From: a bacterium ADurb.Bin157
Lineage (GTDB): Bacteria > Muiribacteriota > Ozemobacteria > Ozemobacterales > Ozemobacteraceae
Direction of reading: 5' to 3'
NCBI GenBank assembly: GCA_002070375.1
Contig: MWDD01000005.1
Coordinates: forward strand, 1-64,000
Length of the DNA: 64,000 bases
Below are positions 1 to 10,402 of the stretch, piece by piece. The translations under genes were made by a program, and so were the position numbers. Position 1 is the stretch's first letter. Every line of letters begins with the position of its first letter. The notes under the pieces were generated by a model that did not search any database, was not told where the DNA came from, and saw only the letters and a list, made by a program, of their open reading frames with translations.

Positions 1-55
1 GGTTACATCTATTTTAAATATTTTTCTATACGTACTAAAAAAAAGTAACAAAACC

Positions 56-1033
56 TTAAAAAACCCCCTTTAAAGCACTCCAATTTTTTTCTGTTTCATT
101 TCTGTCATCAGTTATTCTTCCGATAAAAGTTTTCATGAATTTTTCCGAATCAACTGAAGTTAAAACGTAACTGTTTGGATACTTTCTGAGGAAATTGTTG
201 GCATCTACGATTGTTTGCCCTATGGCGAGCCCTGAGGTTTCTACTTGTGTAAAAGCCATTATTCCATCGCACAGAGATCTATCCAAAAACCATGCCACAG
301 CAAGAGGATCATTTATGACACATCCGATTATTTTTTCGTATTCCCAGTGAAAATCCATATAAAACGCAGTAATTTTTTTTACAAAATCACCTACTCTATT
401 GTTAATTCTGTATATAAAATCGGCCAATGTCGGCGTGAGCACAATTTTTCTTGTAACATCAAGGCCAACCATATTTAAGATTTTCTTCTTTCGATAAAAA
501 AAATCATAAACAAATGCTGCGGCGTCAGGGTCGCACCAATAATTATATTCCGCCACCGGAGAGCAGTTTCCGAAGCTTTTGAAGTTTCCGCCCATTGTTA
601 CAATCTCTTCAAGATTTTCAAACGCTTTATCATCTTTTTGAATTGCACGCGCTAAGTTGGTCATCGGTGCCAAAGCGATTATCGACAGTTTTTGCTCATT
701 AAGTTTTTGAATTATAAAATCCTGCGCGCTAATTTTTTGTTCATAACCATTAATACTAGGGAAAAATGTCTCGCCGAGTCCGTCTGTCCCGTGGGTTTCC
801 GCGGCGCTTACATAGTCTCGTTTGAGCGGAACAGCCTCACCTCTGAATACAGGAACATCCAAGCGCCCCATAAAGTCCAAAATTTTCTTTGCGTTTTCGA
901 CTCCCTCGTTCACAGAAACATTACCTGAAACCACTGTGATGCCAAGAATGTTTAATTCCGGAGATTTAAGGGCCAACATTATGGCCAAAGAGTCATCGAT
1001 ACCGGGGTCACAATCGATAATAACATTTCTCAT
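56..1033 (-). CDS. Nucleoside hydrolase (IunH/RihABC family)
   Basis: This protein (325 aa) belongs to the inosine-uridine nucleoside N-ribohydrolases, which split nucleosides into base and ribose in salvage. The N-terminal Ca2+-binding motif DCDPGIDD is at residues 7-14, a TMGGN motif at 147-150, and length is normal for the family. At the position usually held by the catalytic His-Asp pair (numbered 241-242 in the Crithidia enzyme) it reads N241-D242, so the leaving-group histidine is replaced. The fold call is firm, but the preferred base cannot be stated and could be unusual. A GGAAAG ribosome-binding site precedes the ATG. The gene is divergent from the debranching-enzyme operon, across about 140 bp that contain an inverted repeat (GGTTC/GAACC near 1069-1080). 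Confidence 0.88.
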   Translation of the reverse strand: MRNVIIDCDPGIDDSLAIMLALKSPELNILGITVVSGNVSVNEGVENAKKILDFMGRLDVPVFRGEAVPLKRDYVSAAETHGTDGLGETFFPSINGYEQKISAQDFIIQKLNEQKLSIIALAPMTNLARAIQKDDKAFENLEEIVTMGGNFKSFGNCSPVAEYNYWCDPDAAAFVYDFFYRKKKILNMVGLDVTRKIVLTPTLADFIYRINNRVGDFVKKITAFYMDFHWEYEKIIGCVINDPLAVAWFLDRSLCDGIMAFTQVETSGLAIGQTIVDANNFLRKYPNSYVLTSVDSEKFMKTFIGRITDDRNETEKNWSALKGVF

Positions 1034-1117
1034 TTTTTATAACTTTCCTTAGTTTTTTATGCTGGGAGGTTCACGAACCAGCTATGGGATTTTATCACAT
1101 AATTAAAAGCAAAGTAT

Positions 1118-1146
1118 TTGAAAGTTTAGGCAACTTGCTATAAGAT
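1118..1146 (+). promoter_or_regulatory. Sigma70-type promoter of the debranching-enzyme/ATP synthase operon
   Basis: TTGAAA (1118-1123) and TAAGAT (1141-1146) are separated by 17 bp. The predicted transcript start near 1153 lies just before an AGGAGA ribosome-binding site at 1158-1163. This makes the ATG at 1172 the start and excludes the upstream in-frame TTG at 1148. No other convincing promoter or terminator was seen between here and the end of the GH13 gene. Confidence 0.5.
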
Positions 1147-1171
1147 ATTGCGAAAACAGGAGAAATACCAA

Positions 1172-3160
1172 ATGATTAAAATAGGTCGCGAATCAGAAAG
1201 CGATATTTCTCTCGCTACAAGTCATGAATGGCTAATAACAAACGGCATAGGCGGCTACGCCTCTTCTACTGTTCCCTGCATAAATACGAGGCGGTATCAC
1301 GGCATTTTGGTTGCCTCACAGAGACCGCCCGTTGACAGAATTGTAATGGTATCTAGGTTAGAAGAAACGATCTGCTTTGACGGACGAGAGTATCCACTCT
1401 CGACATCGATACACAAAAATTCCATACATAAGCCTTCGGGGTATCTTCATCTTGAAAGATTTGAACGAGACCCCCTACCCACTTGGTATTATCAAATTCG
1501 CGATGTGATGGTAATAAAAAGCATAAGTATGGTTTACGGGCAAAACACAACCTTAGTAACTTATAAACTCTTGACAGATAAAGAAGATGCGACATTAAAA
1601 ATACGTCCGCATTATCTTTTCAGAGATTTTCACGGCAACATGTTCGAGAATCCCGGCATATCAGGTTGTGCGGAAATAAATGAGAAGCGTATAAAAGTTC
1701 ACCCTTTTTCAAATGCTCCTGAATTACATATAAAATGGGACAGAGGAACTTTTGTAGAAGATTTTAAATGGCATAAAGATATATATTTGACCGCCGAAGA
1801 AGAGCGCGGTCTGCCTTCGGTTGAAGATGATTTTTCATGCGGTTACATTGAGTTAACCGGGTTTTCAGGCTCTGTTTCAGTGTTATTTTCAGACAAATCC
1901 ATTTTATCTTTTAACCCCATGGATCTTAAAAAACGTGAAGAGCAAAGGCTTGAAGCGGTTCAAAACTCATTGCAATCTGATGATTATTTATTAAAGCGGC
2001 TACTTTTGGCCGGGGATCAGTTTATTGTATCCAGAGCAAGCACCGGCAACAAAACTATTCTAGCCGGTTACCCTTGGTTTTCAGATTGGGGTCGCGACTC
2101 TTTGATAGCACTTCCCGGTTTGACCTTAGTGACAGGTCGCTATGATGATGCCCGTTCAATATTGAAAACATTCGCTAACGAAATTCGTCATGGCCTTATA
2201 CCTAATTGCTTTGCAGATAACGGCAATGATGCCTCTTATAACAGCGTAGACGCCTCTTTATGGTTTTTTGCGGCAATTTACAAATTTGTTGAGTATACAG
2301 ATGATTATGATTTTGTAAAAGAGCATCTATACGAAGGTATGACTTCTATAATTGATTCTTTTATCTCGGGGACAATCAATGAGATTAAAATGGACGAAAG
2401 CGACGGTCTCATATGTGCCGGTAACGATAGCACGCAATTAACCTGGATGGACGTAAAGGTTAACGGAACGGTTGTAACTCCCAGAAACGGCAAAGCGGTA
2501 GAGGTTAATGCACTTTGGTATAATGCTCTAAAGATATATTCAATTTTTCAGGACAAATATGAAGGGAATTCCAGAGAAACGATATCGTTAGCCAAAAAAG
2601 TAAAGCTTTCTTTTGCAAAAGTATTTTGGAACGATTCTGAGAAATGTCTTTATGACTGCATAAGACCCGACAACACCCCAGATAAATCATTTCGTCCTAA
2701 TCAAATATTCGCTGTTTCCCTACCATTCTCTATTTTAGAGGCGCACCAAGAGAAAGCGATTGTAAAGGGGGTTTTTGCAAAACTTTACACTTCGTATGGT
2801 TTAAGAAGTCTTTCGCCTGACGACAAAAGATACGAAGGCATATATAGCGGCGACCGCTATGATCGTGATTGCAAATATCATCAAGGCACCGTTTGGGGTT
2901 ATTTGATAGGGCCTTTTATTACAGCTTATTTAAAAGTAAATAATTCTTCTATGGAAGCGCAGCTTCGCGCGTCTTTGATGATCGATTCTTTCGTAGCTCA
3001 CATTGAAAGCGAAGGGTGCCTAGGAAGCGTATCAGAAATTTTCGACGGCAACATGCCACACACCCCAAAGGGGTGTTTTGCTCAAGCCTGGAGCGTTGCT
3101 GAGCTGCTCAGATGCTATGTAGAAGAAATTAAGGGACAAAAACCAACATTTATTGTTTAA
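1172..3160 (+). CDS. Glycogen debranching enzyme (amylo-alpha-1,6-glucosidase family)
   Basis: This 662-aa protein has an N-terminal beta-rich domain typical of bacterial debranching enzymes (NGIGGYASST and NTRRYHG motifs in the first 50 residues). A C-terminal (alpha/alpha)6-barrel GDE domain follows, with the hallmark segments YPWFSDWGRDS, TWMDVKVNG, TPRNGKAVEVNALW and YHQGTVWG. It is expected to hydrolyse alpha-1,6 branch points of glycogen or limit dextrins in the cytoplasm. The start ATG has AGGAGA 8 bp upstream, and a good promoter ends at 1146. It is the first gene of the run leading into the ATP synthase genes, with only 15 bp between its stop and the likely atpZ ATG. A GH13 enzyme closes the same run, suggesting a glucan-utilisation role tied to energy metabolism. 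Confidence 0.88.
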   Translation: MIKIGRESESDISLATSHEWLITNGIGGYASSTVPCINTRRYHGILVASQRPPVDRIVMVSRLEETICFDGREYPLSTSIHKNSIHKPSGYLHLERFERDPLPTWYYQIRDVMVIKSISMVYGQNTTLVTYKLLTDKEDATLKIRPHYLFRDFHGNMFENPGISGCAEINEKRIKVHPFSNAPELHIKWDRGTFVEDFKWHKDIYLTAEEERGLPSVEDDFSCGYIELTGFSGSVSVLFSDKSILSFNPMDLKKREEQRLEAVQNSLQSDDYLLKRLLLAGDQFIVSRASTGNKTILAGYPWFSDWGRDSLIALPGLTLVTGRYDDARSILKTFANEIRHGLIPNCFADNGNDASYNSVDASLWFFAAIYKFVEYTDDYDFVKEHLYEGMTSIIDSFISGTINEIKMDESDGLICAGNDSTQLTWMDVKVNGTVVTPRNGKAVEVNALWYNALKIYSIFQDKYEGNSRETISLAKKVKLSFAKVFWNDSEKCLYDCIRPDNTPDKSFRPNQIFAVSLPFSILEAHQEKAIVKGVFAKLYTSYGLRSLSPDDKRYEGIYSGDRYDRDCKYHQGTVWGYLIGPFITAYLKVNNSSMEAQLRASLMIDSFVAHIESEGCLGSVSEIFDGNMPHTPKGCFAQAWSVAELLRCYVEEIKGQKPTFIV

Positions 3161-3443
3161 GGGGCATAAACCAAAATGCAAAAAAAAAAGTTTGCTCGGC
3201 GGAAAAGAAACCGCATATAATATATTAAGCATAGGCCTGGCATCCGGCTTGTGTCTTGCAATAAGCTTATATATCGGTTCAGAGGTTGATCTTCGGTTTA
3301 AAACAACACCATATGGGGTTTTCGGCGGGATTATTTTAGGTTTAGCGTCCTCTATAACTTATATGATAAGAGAAATACATTTTAATTTAAAAAGGTTTGA
3401 AGATGACTCTGGCAAAGATGAAAAGGCTCTTAAGAGAAAGTGA
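3153..3443 (+). CDS. atpZ: AtpZ/AtpI-like small membrane protein of the ATP synthase operon, start disturbed by an A10 tract
   Basis: This is a two-helix membrane protein (helices near residues 22-42 and 54-71 of the open frame) with a Lys-rich N-terminus. It resembles the AtpZ/AtpI accessory proteins implicated in Mg2+/Ca2+ supply or c-ring assembly. The open frame begins at a TTG (3153) that overlaps the previous gene and has no ribosome-binding site. A proper ATG with an upstream AAGGGG lies at 3176 but is out of frame. Removing one base from the ten-adenine tract 3180-3189 would join that ATG to this frame. The natural start is therefore probably 3176, with transcriptional or ribosomal slippage or a one-base sequence error. 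The family call rests on position, size and topology. Confidence 0.6.
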   Translation: MFKGHKPKCKKKSLLGGKETAYNILSIGLASGLCLAISLYIGSEVDLRFKTTPYGVFGGIILGLASSITYMIREIHFNLKRFEDDSGKDEKALKRK

Positions 3444-3792
3444 ATTTTCGATAGTTTTTTCAGCAATTTTGGTTTCGGCTTTTTTACTTTTAATTTATTT
3501 CGTTACCACACAATTTTATTCCGGTTTTATTTCGGGTTACCTCATAGGCTCTACCAGCTACATCAGCTTCGTTGAGACTTCGTTATTTCTTGCGGCCAAA
3601 TCTATAAAAATTGGAATTTTATTGCTTTTCATCACTAATATTAAATTAGTAATAATTACCGGCTTAGTCTATTGGTTATATTTGCACAATATTTCTGTAG
3701 TCCAAGTTGTTTTTGGCATTTTTGCCTCACAACTTGCTGTTATGGCACTCGTATTCGTTTTACACAAAAAATCAAAACAAGAAAAAGACTAG
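3403..3792 (+). CDS. atpI: AtpI-like ATP synthase accessory membrane protein
   Basis: This 129-aa protein has a basic N-terminus and about four predicted transmembrane helices (near residues 18-38, 50-65, 70-92 and 97-118), ending in a charged tail. It fits the poorly conserved ATP synthase subunit I/AtpI family that precedes atpB in many bacterial operons and helps assemble the c ring. The ATG at 3403 is chosen because AAAGG lies 7 bp upstream. An in-frame TTG two codons earlier is less likely. It overlaps the preceding gene by about 40 bp, implying translational coupling. Sequence motifs are weak, so the assignment depends on context and topology. Confidence 0.6.
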   Translation: MTLAKMKRLLRESEFSIVFSAILVSAFLLLIYFVTTQFYSGFISGYLIGSTSYISFVETSLFLAAKSIKIGILLLFITNIKLVIITGLVYWLYLHNISVVQVVFGIFASQLAVMALVFVLHKKSKQEKD

Positions 3793-3874
3793 GTTTCATA
3801 TTTGCTTGCATTTTTATAGGCTTAGTGCTACATTACGTTTACGTCATTCCTGCGGTTTTTCAAAATAATTAGAT

Positions 3875-4552
3875 ATGCATGCACTAGAAGAAAAGCTTTT
3901 TTACCTTTTTTCATTTATACCTGCTTCGCCGGGCGTTGTTTTACCTTGGGTTATAACACTGTTTATATTTTTGTTCTTATGGTTGCTGACACGAAATTTA
4001 ACTCCCGAATGCAAGGTAAAAAATCAGGCTCTTGCGGAGTTTTTGTATGAGGAATTAGAGAACCTCATTATAACGATTGTGGGCGAAAAGCATGTAAAGG
4101 AACTTTTGCCCGTAATGTCAGCAGTTTTCATATATATTGCCTCCGCTAACATGCTCGGTCTTGTTCCCGGCTTTAAAGCTCCTACAAGCATATTTTCAAA
4201 TTGTCTTGGCATGGCATTGATAATATTTTTTTACACCATATACTTGGGTATTAAAAGCCATGGTCTTGGTTATATAAAACATTTTACCGGTGATATCTGG
4301 TGGATGGCACCAATTATGTTGCCAATTCATCTTATTGGTGAAATATCTCACCCGATCAGTTTGTCTTTACGTTTATTTGGAAACATCTTCGGTGAAGAGG
4401 TAGTAATAGCAGTATTGACTACAGCACTTTTTCCGCTTTTACTGCCAATTCCGATGATGTTGATGGGTATTTTCACTAGTTTGCTTCAAGCTTTAGTGTT
4501 TACAATTTTAAGTGGTATTTATTTGTCGGGAGCAATTGATAAAGGGCATTGA
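3875..4552 (+). CDS. atpB: F-type ATP synthase subunit a
   Basis: Subunit a of the membrane Fo sector (225 aa) forms the ion half-channels next to the c ring. It is highly hydrophobic with five to six predicted helices. The motif SLSLRLFGN carries the essential arginine (R166) that interacts with the c-ring carboxylate, and the surrounding ISHPISLSLRLFGNI block is typical. The start ATG at 3875 lacks a clear Shine-Dalgarno sequence. It lies 82 bp after atpI, the largest gap in the atp run. The gene is followed by atpE with 14 bp between them. Confidence 0.95.
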   Translation: MHALEEKLFYLFSFIPASPGVVLPWVITLFIFLFLWLLTRNLTPECKVKNQALAEFLYEELENLIITIVGEKHVKELLPVMSAVFIYIASANMLGLVPGFKAPTSIFSNCLGMALIIFFYTIYLGIKSHGLGYIKHFTGDIWWMAPIMLPIHLIGEISHPISLSLRLFGNIFGEEVVIAVLTTALFPLLLPIPMMLMGIFTSLLQALVFTILSGIYLSGAIDKGH

Positions 4553-4566
4553 CCCAGGAGGAAATT

Positions 4567-4833
4567 ATGGAAGAACTAACAAAATCAATTTTATCGGCAG
4601 CGGACATTATCACCATTACGAAAGTAATTTTTGCGTCTTTGACCATTATGTTCGGTGCGGGCTTTGCCGCATTTGCACAGGGCAAAGTCGTTTCTCAGAG
4701 TGTTGACTGCATTTCGAGACAGCCCGAATCTGCTAACGACATTCGTTTTACAATGATCATCGGGGTTGCGATGATCGAATCATTGGCAATTTATTGTCTT
4801 CTTGTTTCTCTAATCTTCTTGTTTGTAAAATAA
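4567..4833 (+). CDS. atpE: F-type ATP synthase subunit c, with Na+-type ligand pattern
   Basis: This is the 88-aa c-ring hairpin: helix 1 about residues 18-41, a polar loop with RQPE at 51-54, and helix 2 about 62-86. The ion-carrying carboxylate is E71 in MIESLAIY. Aligned to the Ilyobacter tartaricus Na+ ring, Q38, E71, S72 and Y76 sit exactly at the Q32, E65, S66 and Y70 ligand spacings, while V63 and T67 are replaced by M69 and L73. H+-coupled rings usually lack the serine, so sodium coupling is plausible but not proved. The ATG at 4567 follows AGGAGG by 5 bp; an in-frame TTG at 4549 overlapping atpB is rejected. Confidence 0.93.
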   Translation: MEELTKSILSAADIITITKVIFASLTIMFGAGFAAFAQGKVVSQSVDCISRQPESANDIRFTMIIGVAMIESLAIYCLLVSLIFLFVK

Positions 4834-4845
4834 AAGGAAATCGGC

Positions 4846-5520
4846 GTGAATAAAGTAATTAGCTACATCAGCAGGTCAATATTTGTGCTTATGCTGTTCT
4901 TTACTCTGCACATAAATGCTTTATCCGCCGACTCTTTGCCCGGCTCTGCCGCTCTTGATTCATCTGCTGTAATTGCCGAATCGTTTTCGAACGAAGAAGA
5001 GACCCATGAACCGGGTTTATTTGAGATTGATTTATGGATATTGGTTTCTCAGAGCATAAACTTCTTAGTATTATTGTTAGTTTTGCAAAAGTTTTTATTT
5101 AGTCCAATTGGGAAAATCGTAAATACACGACGTGATGCTATATTAGCACTAAAAGCAAAAACAGAGTCAGATGCAAAATCAGCGGAAGACCTTAAAGAAA
5201 AGTATGAGCAGCGCATTGCAAAAATAGAGGACGAAGCCTATCTGATTCGTCAACGAGCTATTTTTGAAGCTAACGAAAAATGTGAACTAATATTAAATGA
5301 GGCGCGAGCAAAAGCTGAACAAATAGTTGAAGAAGGTGAAATGGAAGTATTCATGGAAAGGCAAACCGCTTGGGCACAAATAAGAGAAGAAGTCATACAG
5401 CTCACAATTAATGCCACAGAAAAAGTAGTTCAAGAGTCGTTAGACGATGAACTTCACAGAAAAATCATTGCACTTTCTATTGAGCGTTTAGCCCAAGAAC
5501 TGCCTGATTATAAAGAATAA
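4846..5520 (+). CDS. atpF: F-type ATP synthase subunit b with N-terminal signal-like segment
   Basis: The peripheral stalk subunit b (224 aa) links Fo to F1. Residues 1-27 look like a cleavable signal peptide (basic start, hydrophobic core, ALSA end), followed by an acidic 30-residue stretch. The true membrane anchor lies near residues 62-83, with the Q-KFLF-PIGK pattern just after it, and the rest is a long charged coiled coil. Signal-bearing b subunits are known in some deltaproteobacteria. The start is GTG at 4846 with AAAGGA 7 bp upstream. It is followed by atpH after 2 bp. Confidence 0.92.
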   Translation: MNKVISYISRSIFVLMLFFTLHINALSADSLPGSAALDSSAVIAESFSNEEETHEPGLFEIDLWILVSQSINFLVLLLVLQKFLFSPIGKIVNTRRDAILALKAKTESDAKSAEDLKEKYEQRIAKIEDEAYLIRQRAIFEANEKCELILNEARAKAEQIVEEGEMEVFMERQTAWAQIREEVIQLTINATEKVVQESLDDELHRKIIALSIERLAQELPDYKE

Positions 5521-5522
5521 GC

Positions 5523-6110
5523 ATGAAAAACCCAACTTTAACAGCCAAAAGATATGCAGAAGCTTTCTTTTCCTTAATTGAAAGAAATAGCGATAAATTT
5601 GAAGATAACATGAATGATTTCAATTTATTTTCAGACTTATTTTTACAAAAAACCGAGCTCTATAATCTTTTGACACACCCGTTGATTCACCCTGATCGCA
5701 AAACAGAGCTTGTGGGTCGTGTATTTTCAAAAGCCGACAAACATATAATAAGTTTTATATGTGTTATTATCAAACGCCGTAAAATACATTTATTTGAAGC
5801 GATAACCGTAGAAATAAAACGTCTTTATCGACAAAAAAAGGGCATAAGAGGTTTAATTGTTAAAACGGCAGTTCCGCTTAATAATTCGGAGTTTAACAAA
5901 TTAGAAAAGGTTTTAGAGAAAAAATTCGGTCGGCTATCAATACGACAGGTGGTTGATCGCACTGTAGTCGGCGGGCTGGTCATACACTTTGGCAATCAAG
6001 TAGTTGACGATTCTATTCATACTCGCATAAAAAGATTGCGTGAAATGTTGAACAGAATTGACGAAACATGGCTGTATGCACTTTCTGAACAACCGTCATT
6101 AGGACTTTAG
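5523..6110 (+). CDS. atpH: F-type ATP synthase subunit delta
   Basis: The OSCP/delta subunit (195 aa) couples the b-stalk to the top of the alpha3beta3 head. The N-terminal segment LTAKRYAEAFFSL is characteristic, the middle carries KTELYNLLTHPLIHPDRK, and the C-terminal domain shows the conserved VVGGLVIHFGNQVVDDSIHTRI block. Length is slightly above the typical 175-185 residues. The ATG comes 2 bp after atpF, which favours coupled translation. It is followed by atpA after 9 bp. Confidence 0.93.
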   Translation: MKNPTLTAKRYAEAFFSLIERNSDKFEDNMNDFNLFSDLFLQKTELYNLLTHPLIHPDRKTELVGRVFSKADKHIISFICVIIKRRKIHLFEAITVEIKRLYRQKKGIRGLIVKTAVPLNNSEFNKLEKVLEKKFGRLSIRQVVDRTVVGGLVIHFGNQVVDDSIHTRIKRLREMLNRIDETWLYALSEQPSLGL

Positions 6111-6119
6111 GAGCATAGC

Positions 6120-7700
6120 ATGAGCATTAGGTCAGATGAAATTATTTCCGTATTAAAAAAAGAAATCGAAAATTTTTCTTCGGAATTAAGAACTGTTGAA
6201 GCCGGAGTCGTCATACAAGTCGGCGATGGCGTTGCACGTGTTCATGGACTTCCTAAAGCCATGGCAGGCGATCTTGTAGAATTTCACAATGGCATAAAGG
6301 GTTATATTTTGAATCTTGAAGAAGACAACATTGGTTGCCTTATTCTTGGTCCTGATCATGGAATTCACGAAGGCGATTTGGTAACAGACACCGAAACCAT
6401 TTTGTCTGTTCCCGTTGGTCACGCTCTATTGGGGCGTGTAGTAAATGCATTAGGCGAACCTATCGACGGAGAAGGGCCTATTGTTGCTGATGCTTATCGT
6501 CCTATTGAAAACGACAGCCCGAGTATAATCCAACGTCAACCGGTTACGGAACCTCTTCATACGGGTATTCAAGCTATAGATGCTTTGATTCCGATAGGTC
6601 GCGGTCAACGAGAGCTAATTATAGGCGACCGTCAGACCGGCAAAACAACTATAGCTATAGACACAATTATAAATCAAAAACATACAGGTGTTTTATGTGT
6701 TTATGTAGCCATAGGTCAAAAGATGTCTACTATCAGCAACATCATCGAAACCTTAAGAAGCCATGATGCGCTCAAGCATACGGTTATTGTAGCTGCGTCA
6801 GCGGCAGACCCTGCGCCTTTACAGTATGTTTCACCATTTACGGGTTGTGCCATTGGCGAATATTTTCGTGATAAAGGCGACCATGTGCTTTGTGTTTATG
6901 ATGATTTAAGCAAGCATGCCGTTGCTTATCGCCAGGTTTCACTTTTATTAAGGCGCCCTCCGGGACGTGAAGCTTTTCCTGCCGACATTTTTTATCTACA
7001 CGCCCGTCTTTTAGAGCGTGCTGCGAAGCTTACCAATGTTTTGAACGGGGGCTCTCTCACGGCCATTCCTATTATCGAAACTCAGGCCGGAGATGCTTCT
7101 GCTTATATACCTACTAACGTAATTTCAATTACAGACGGTCAGATAATTTTAGAGACGTCTCTTTTCAACTCGGGGGTTAGACCGGCTATAAATGCGGGAC
7201 TATCTGTATCAAGAGTAGGAGGAAGCGCTCAGGTAAGCGGAATGAAGAAGGTTGCGGGTCCCCTACGCCTTGAGCTTGCCCAATATCGAGAGTTAGCAGC
7301 TTTTTCTCAGTTTTCTAAAGATTTAGACAAAGCGACTCAAGACCAACTTAATCGAGGAGAAAAAATAGTTGAGTTGTTAAAACAGCCTCAAAACACCATG
7401 ATAAGTGTTGAGGAGCAAATCATAACTATTTTTGCTACAACTCGCGGTTTTACCGACAATTTAAAAAATTCGGAAGTATCGAAATTTAAAACAGAGTTAA
7501 TGGATCACATGCGCCATAAGCATCCTGAGTTGTTACGCGTGCTAAAAGAGTCTCCCGAACTTAATCCAAAGCGCGAACAGGGACTGGAAACAATTATAAG
7601 AGATTTTCTGTATCACATTTATCTGCCGAAGCATCACGAGCAAAAAGCAGTTACGGCAACGGCAAGCAATTCTTTGCTTGAAATAAGCACCGAGAAATAA
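6120..7700 (+). CDS. atpA: F-type ATP synthase subunit alpha
   Basis: The non-catalytic nucleotide-binding subunit of F1 (526 aa) has the N-terminal beta-barrel with [10 protein letters not shown], the Walker A GDRQTGKT at residues 169-176, and the VSRVGGSAQ segment containing the arginine finger that completes the beta-subunit active site. The C-terminal helical domain ends in a longer than usual polar tail (about 20 residues). GGAG precedes the ATG by about 7 bp. It sits in the canonical order between atpH and atpG, 3 bp before atpG. Confidence 0.97.
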   Translation: MSIRSDEIISVLKKEIENFSSELRTVEAGVVIQVGDGVARVHGLPKAMAGDLVEFHNGIKGYILNLEEDNIGCLILGPDHGIHEGDLVTDTETILSVPVGHALLGRVVNALGEPIDGEGPIVADAYRPIENDSPSIIQRQPVTEPLHTGIQAIDALIPIGRGQRELIIGDRQTGKTTIAIDTIINQKHTGVLCVYVAIGQKMSTISNIIETLRSHDALKHTVIVAASAADPAPLQYVSPFTGCAIGEYFRDKGDHVLCVYDDLSKHAVAYRQVSLLLRRPPGREAFPADIFYLHARLLERAAKLTNVLNGGSLTAIPIIETQAGDASAYIPTNVISITDGQIILETSLFNSGVRPAINAGLSVSRVGGSAQVSGMKKVAGPLRLELAQYRELAAFSQFSKDLDKATQDQLNRGEKIVELLKQPQNTMISVEEQIITIFATTRGFTDNLKNSEVSKFKTELMDHMRHKHPELLRVLKESPELNPKREQGLETIIRDFLYHIYLPKHHEQKAVTATASNSLLEISTEK

Positions 7701-7703
7701 TAA

Positions 7704-9987
<2,284 letters not shown>

Positions 9988-10000
9988 TCAAGGAGCGAGT

Positions 10001-10402
10001 ATGTTTTTGAGAGTTTCTGTTGCACGACTCGGTTCTCAGATGGCTAACTACAAGGTTAAGTCACTGCGATTGCCCGGATATGACGGTGATTTAGGCTTTA
10101 TGGCTAAGCGTCTTCCTATTATGGGCATATTCAAAGCAGGCCTTATTCATGCACGTACTCTTGACGACAAACAGCATGTTTTTGCAACAACCGGTGGTTT
10201 TTTTGAAATGGTCGACAATCGTTTAACTTTGATTTTTGATGCTTTTTATACAGTGCGAGACTTGGAAGATTATACTCCGGACCCGCAGAATCCTTCTTTT
10301 GGTCTTTACAAAGTAGATGCAGACAAATTAAGCGCCGAAGAAAAAAAGAATTATGTTTTAAGCATGTTAAGAAACGAAATCGGAGACAACAATGTTCTAT
10401 AA
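10001..10402 (+). CDS. atpC: F-type ATP synthase subunit epsilon
   Basis: The epsilon subunit (133 aa) docks gamma to the c ring. The N-terminal beta-sandwich is recognisable from LRLPGYDGDLGF, matching the family's LPG-EGE-GI pattern, and from the TTGGFFEMVDNRLTLI strand pair. The C-terminal part is more divergent than usual, with the acidic DLEDYTPDP insert and only one short helix (SAEEKKNYVLSMLRNEI) in place of the two-helix brake, so regulatory inhibition may differ. AAGGAG precedes the ATG. Its last 11 bp overlap the GH13 gene. Confidence 0.88.
   Translation: MFLRVSVARLGSQMANYKVKSLRLPGYDGDLGFMAKRLPIMGIFKAGLIHARTLDDKQHVFATTGGFFEMVDNRLTLIFDAFYTVRDLEDYTPDPQNPSFGLYKVDADKLSAEEKKNYVLSMLRNEIGDNNVL

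Noticed and set aside
1061-1082. Inverted repeat between the nucleoside hydrolase and debranching-enzyme genes as an operator
   Set aside because: It has short arms and no recognised regulator next to it; kept only as a note in the nucleoside hydrolase entry.
3672-3872. Small frame downstream of atpI encoding a hydrophobic tail, as a possible extra gene or frameshifted extension of atpI
   Set aside because: No start codon or ribosome-binding site precedes the hydrophobic part, and no convincing slippery site joins it to atpI; AtpI already has a full set of helices.
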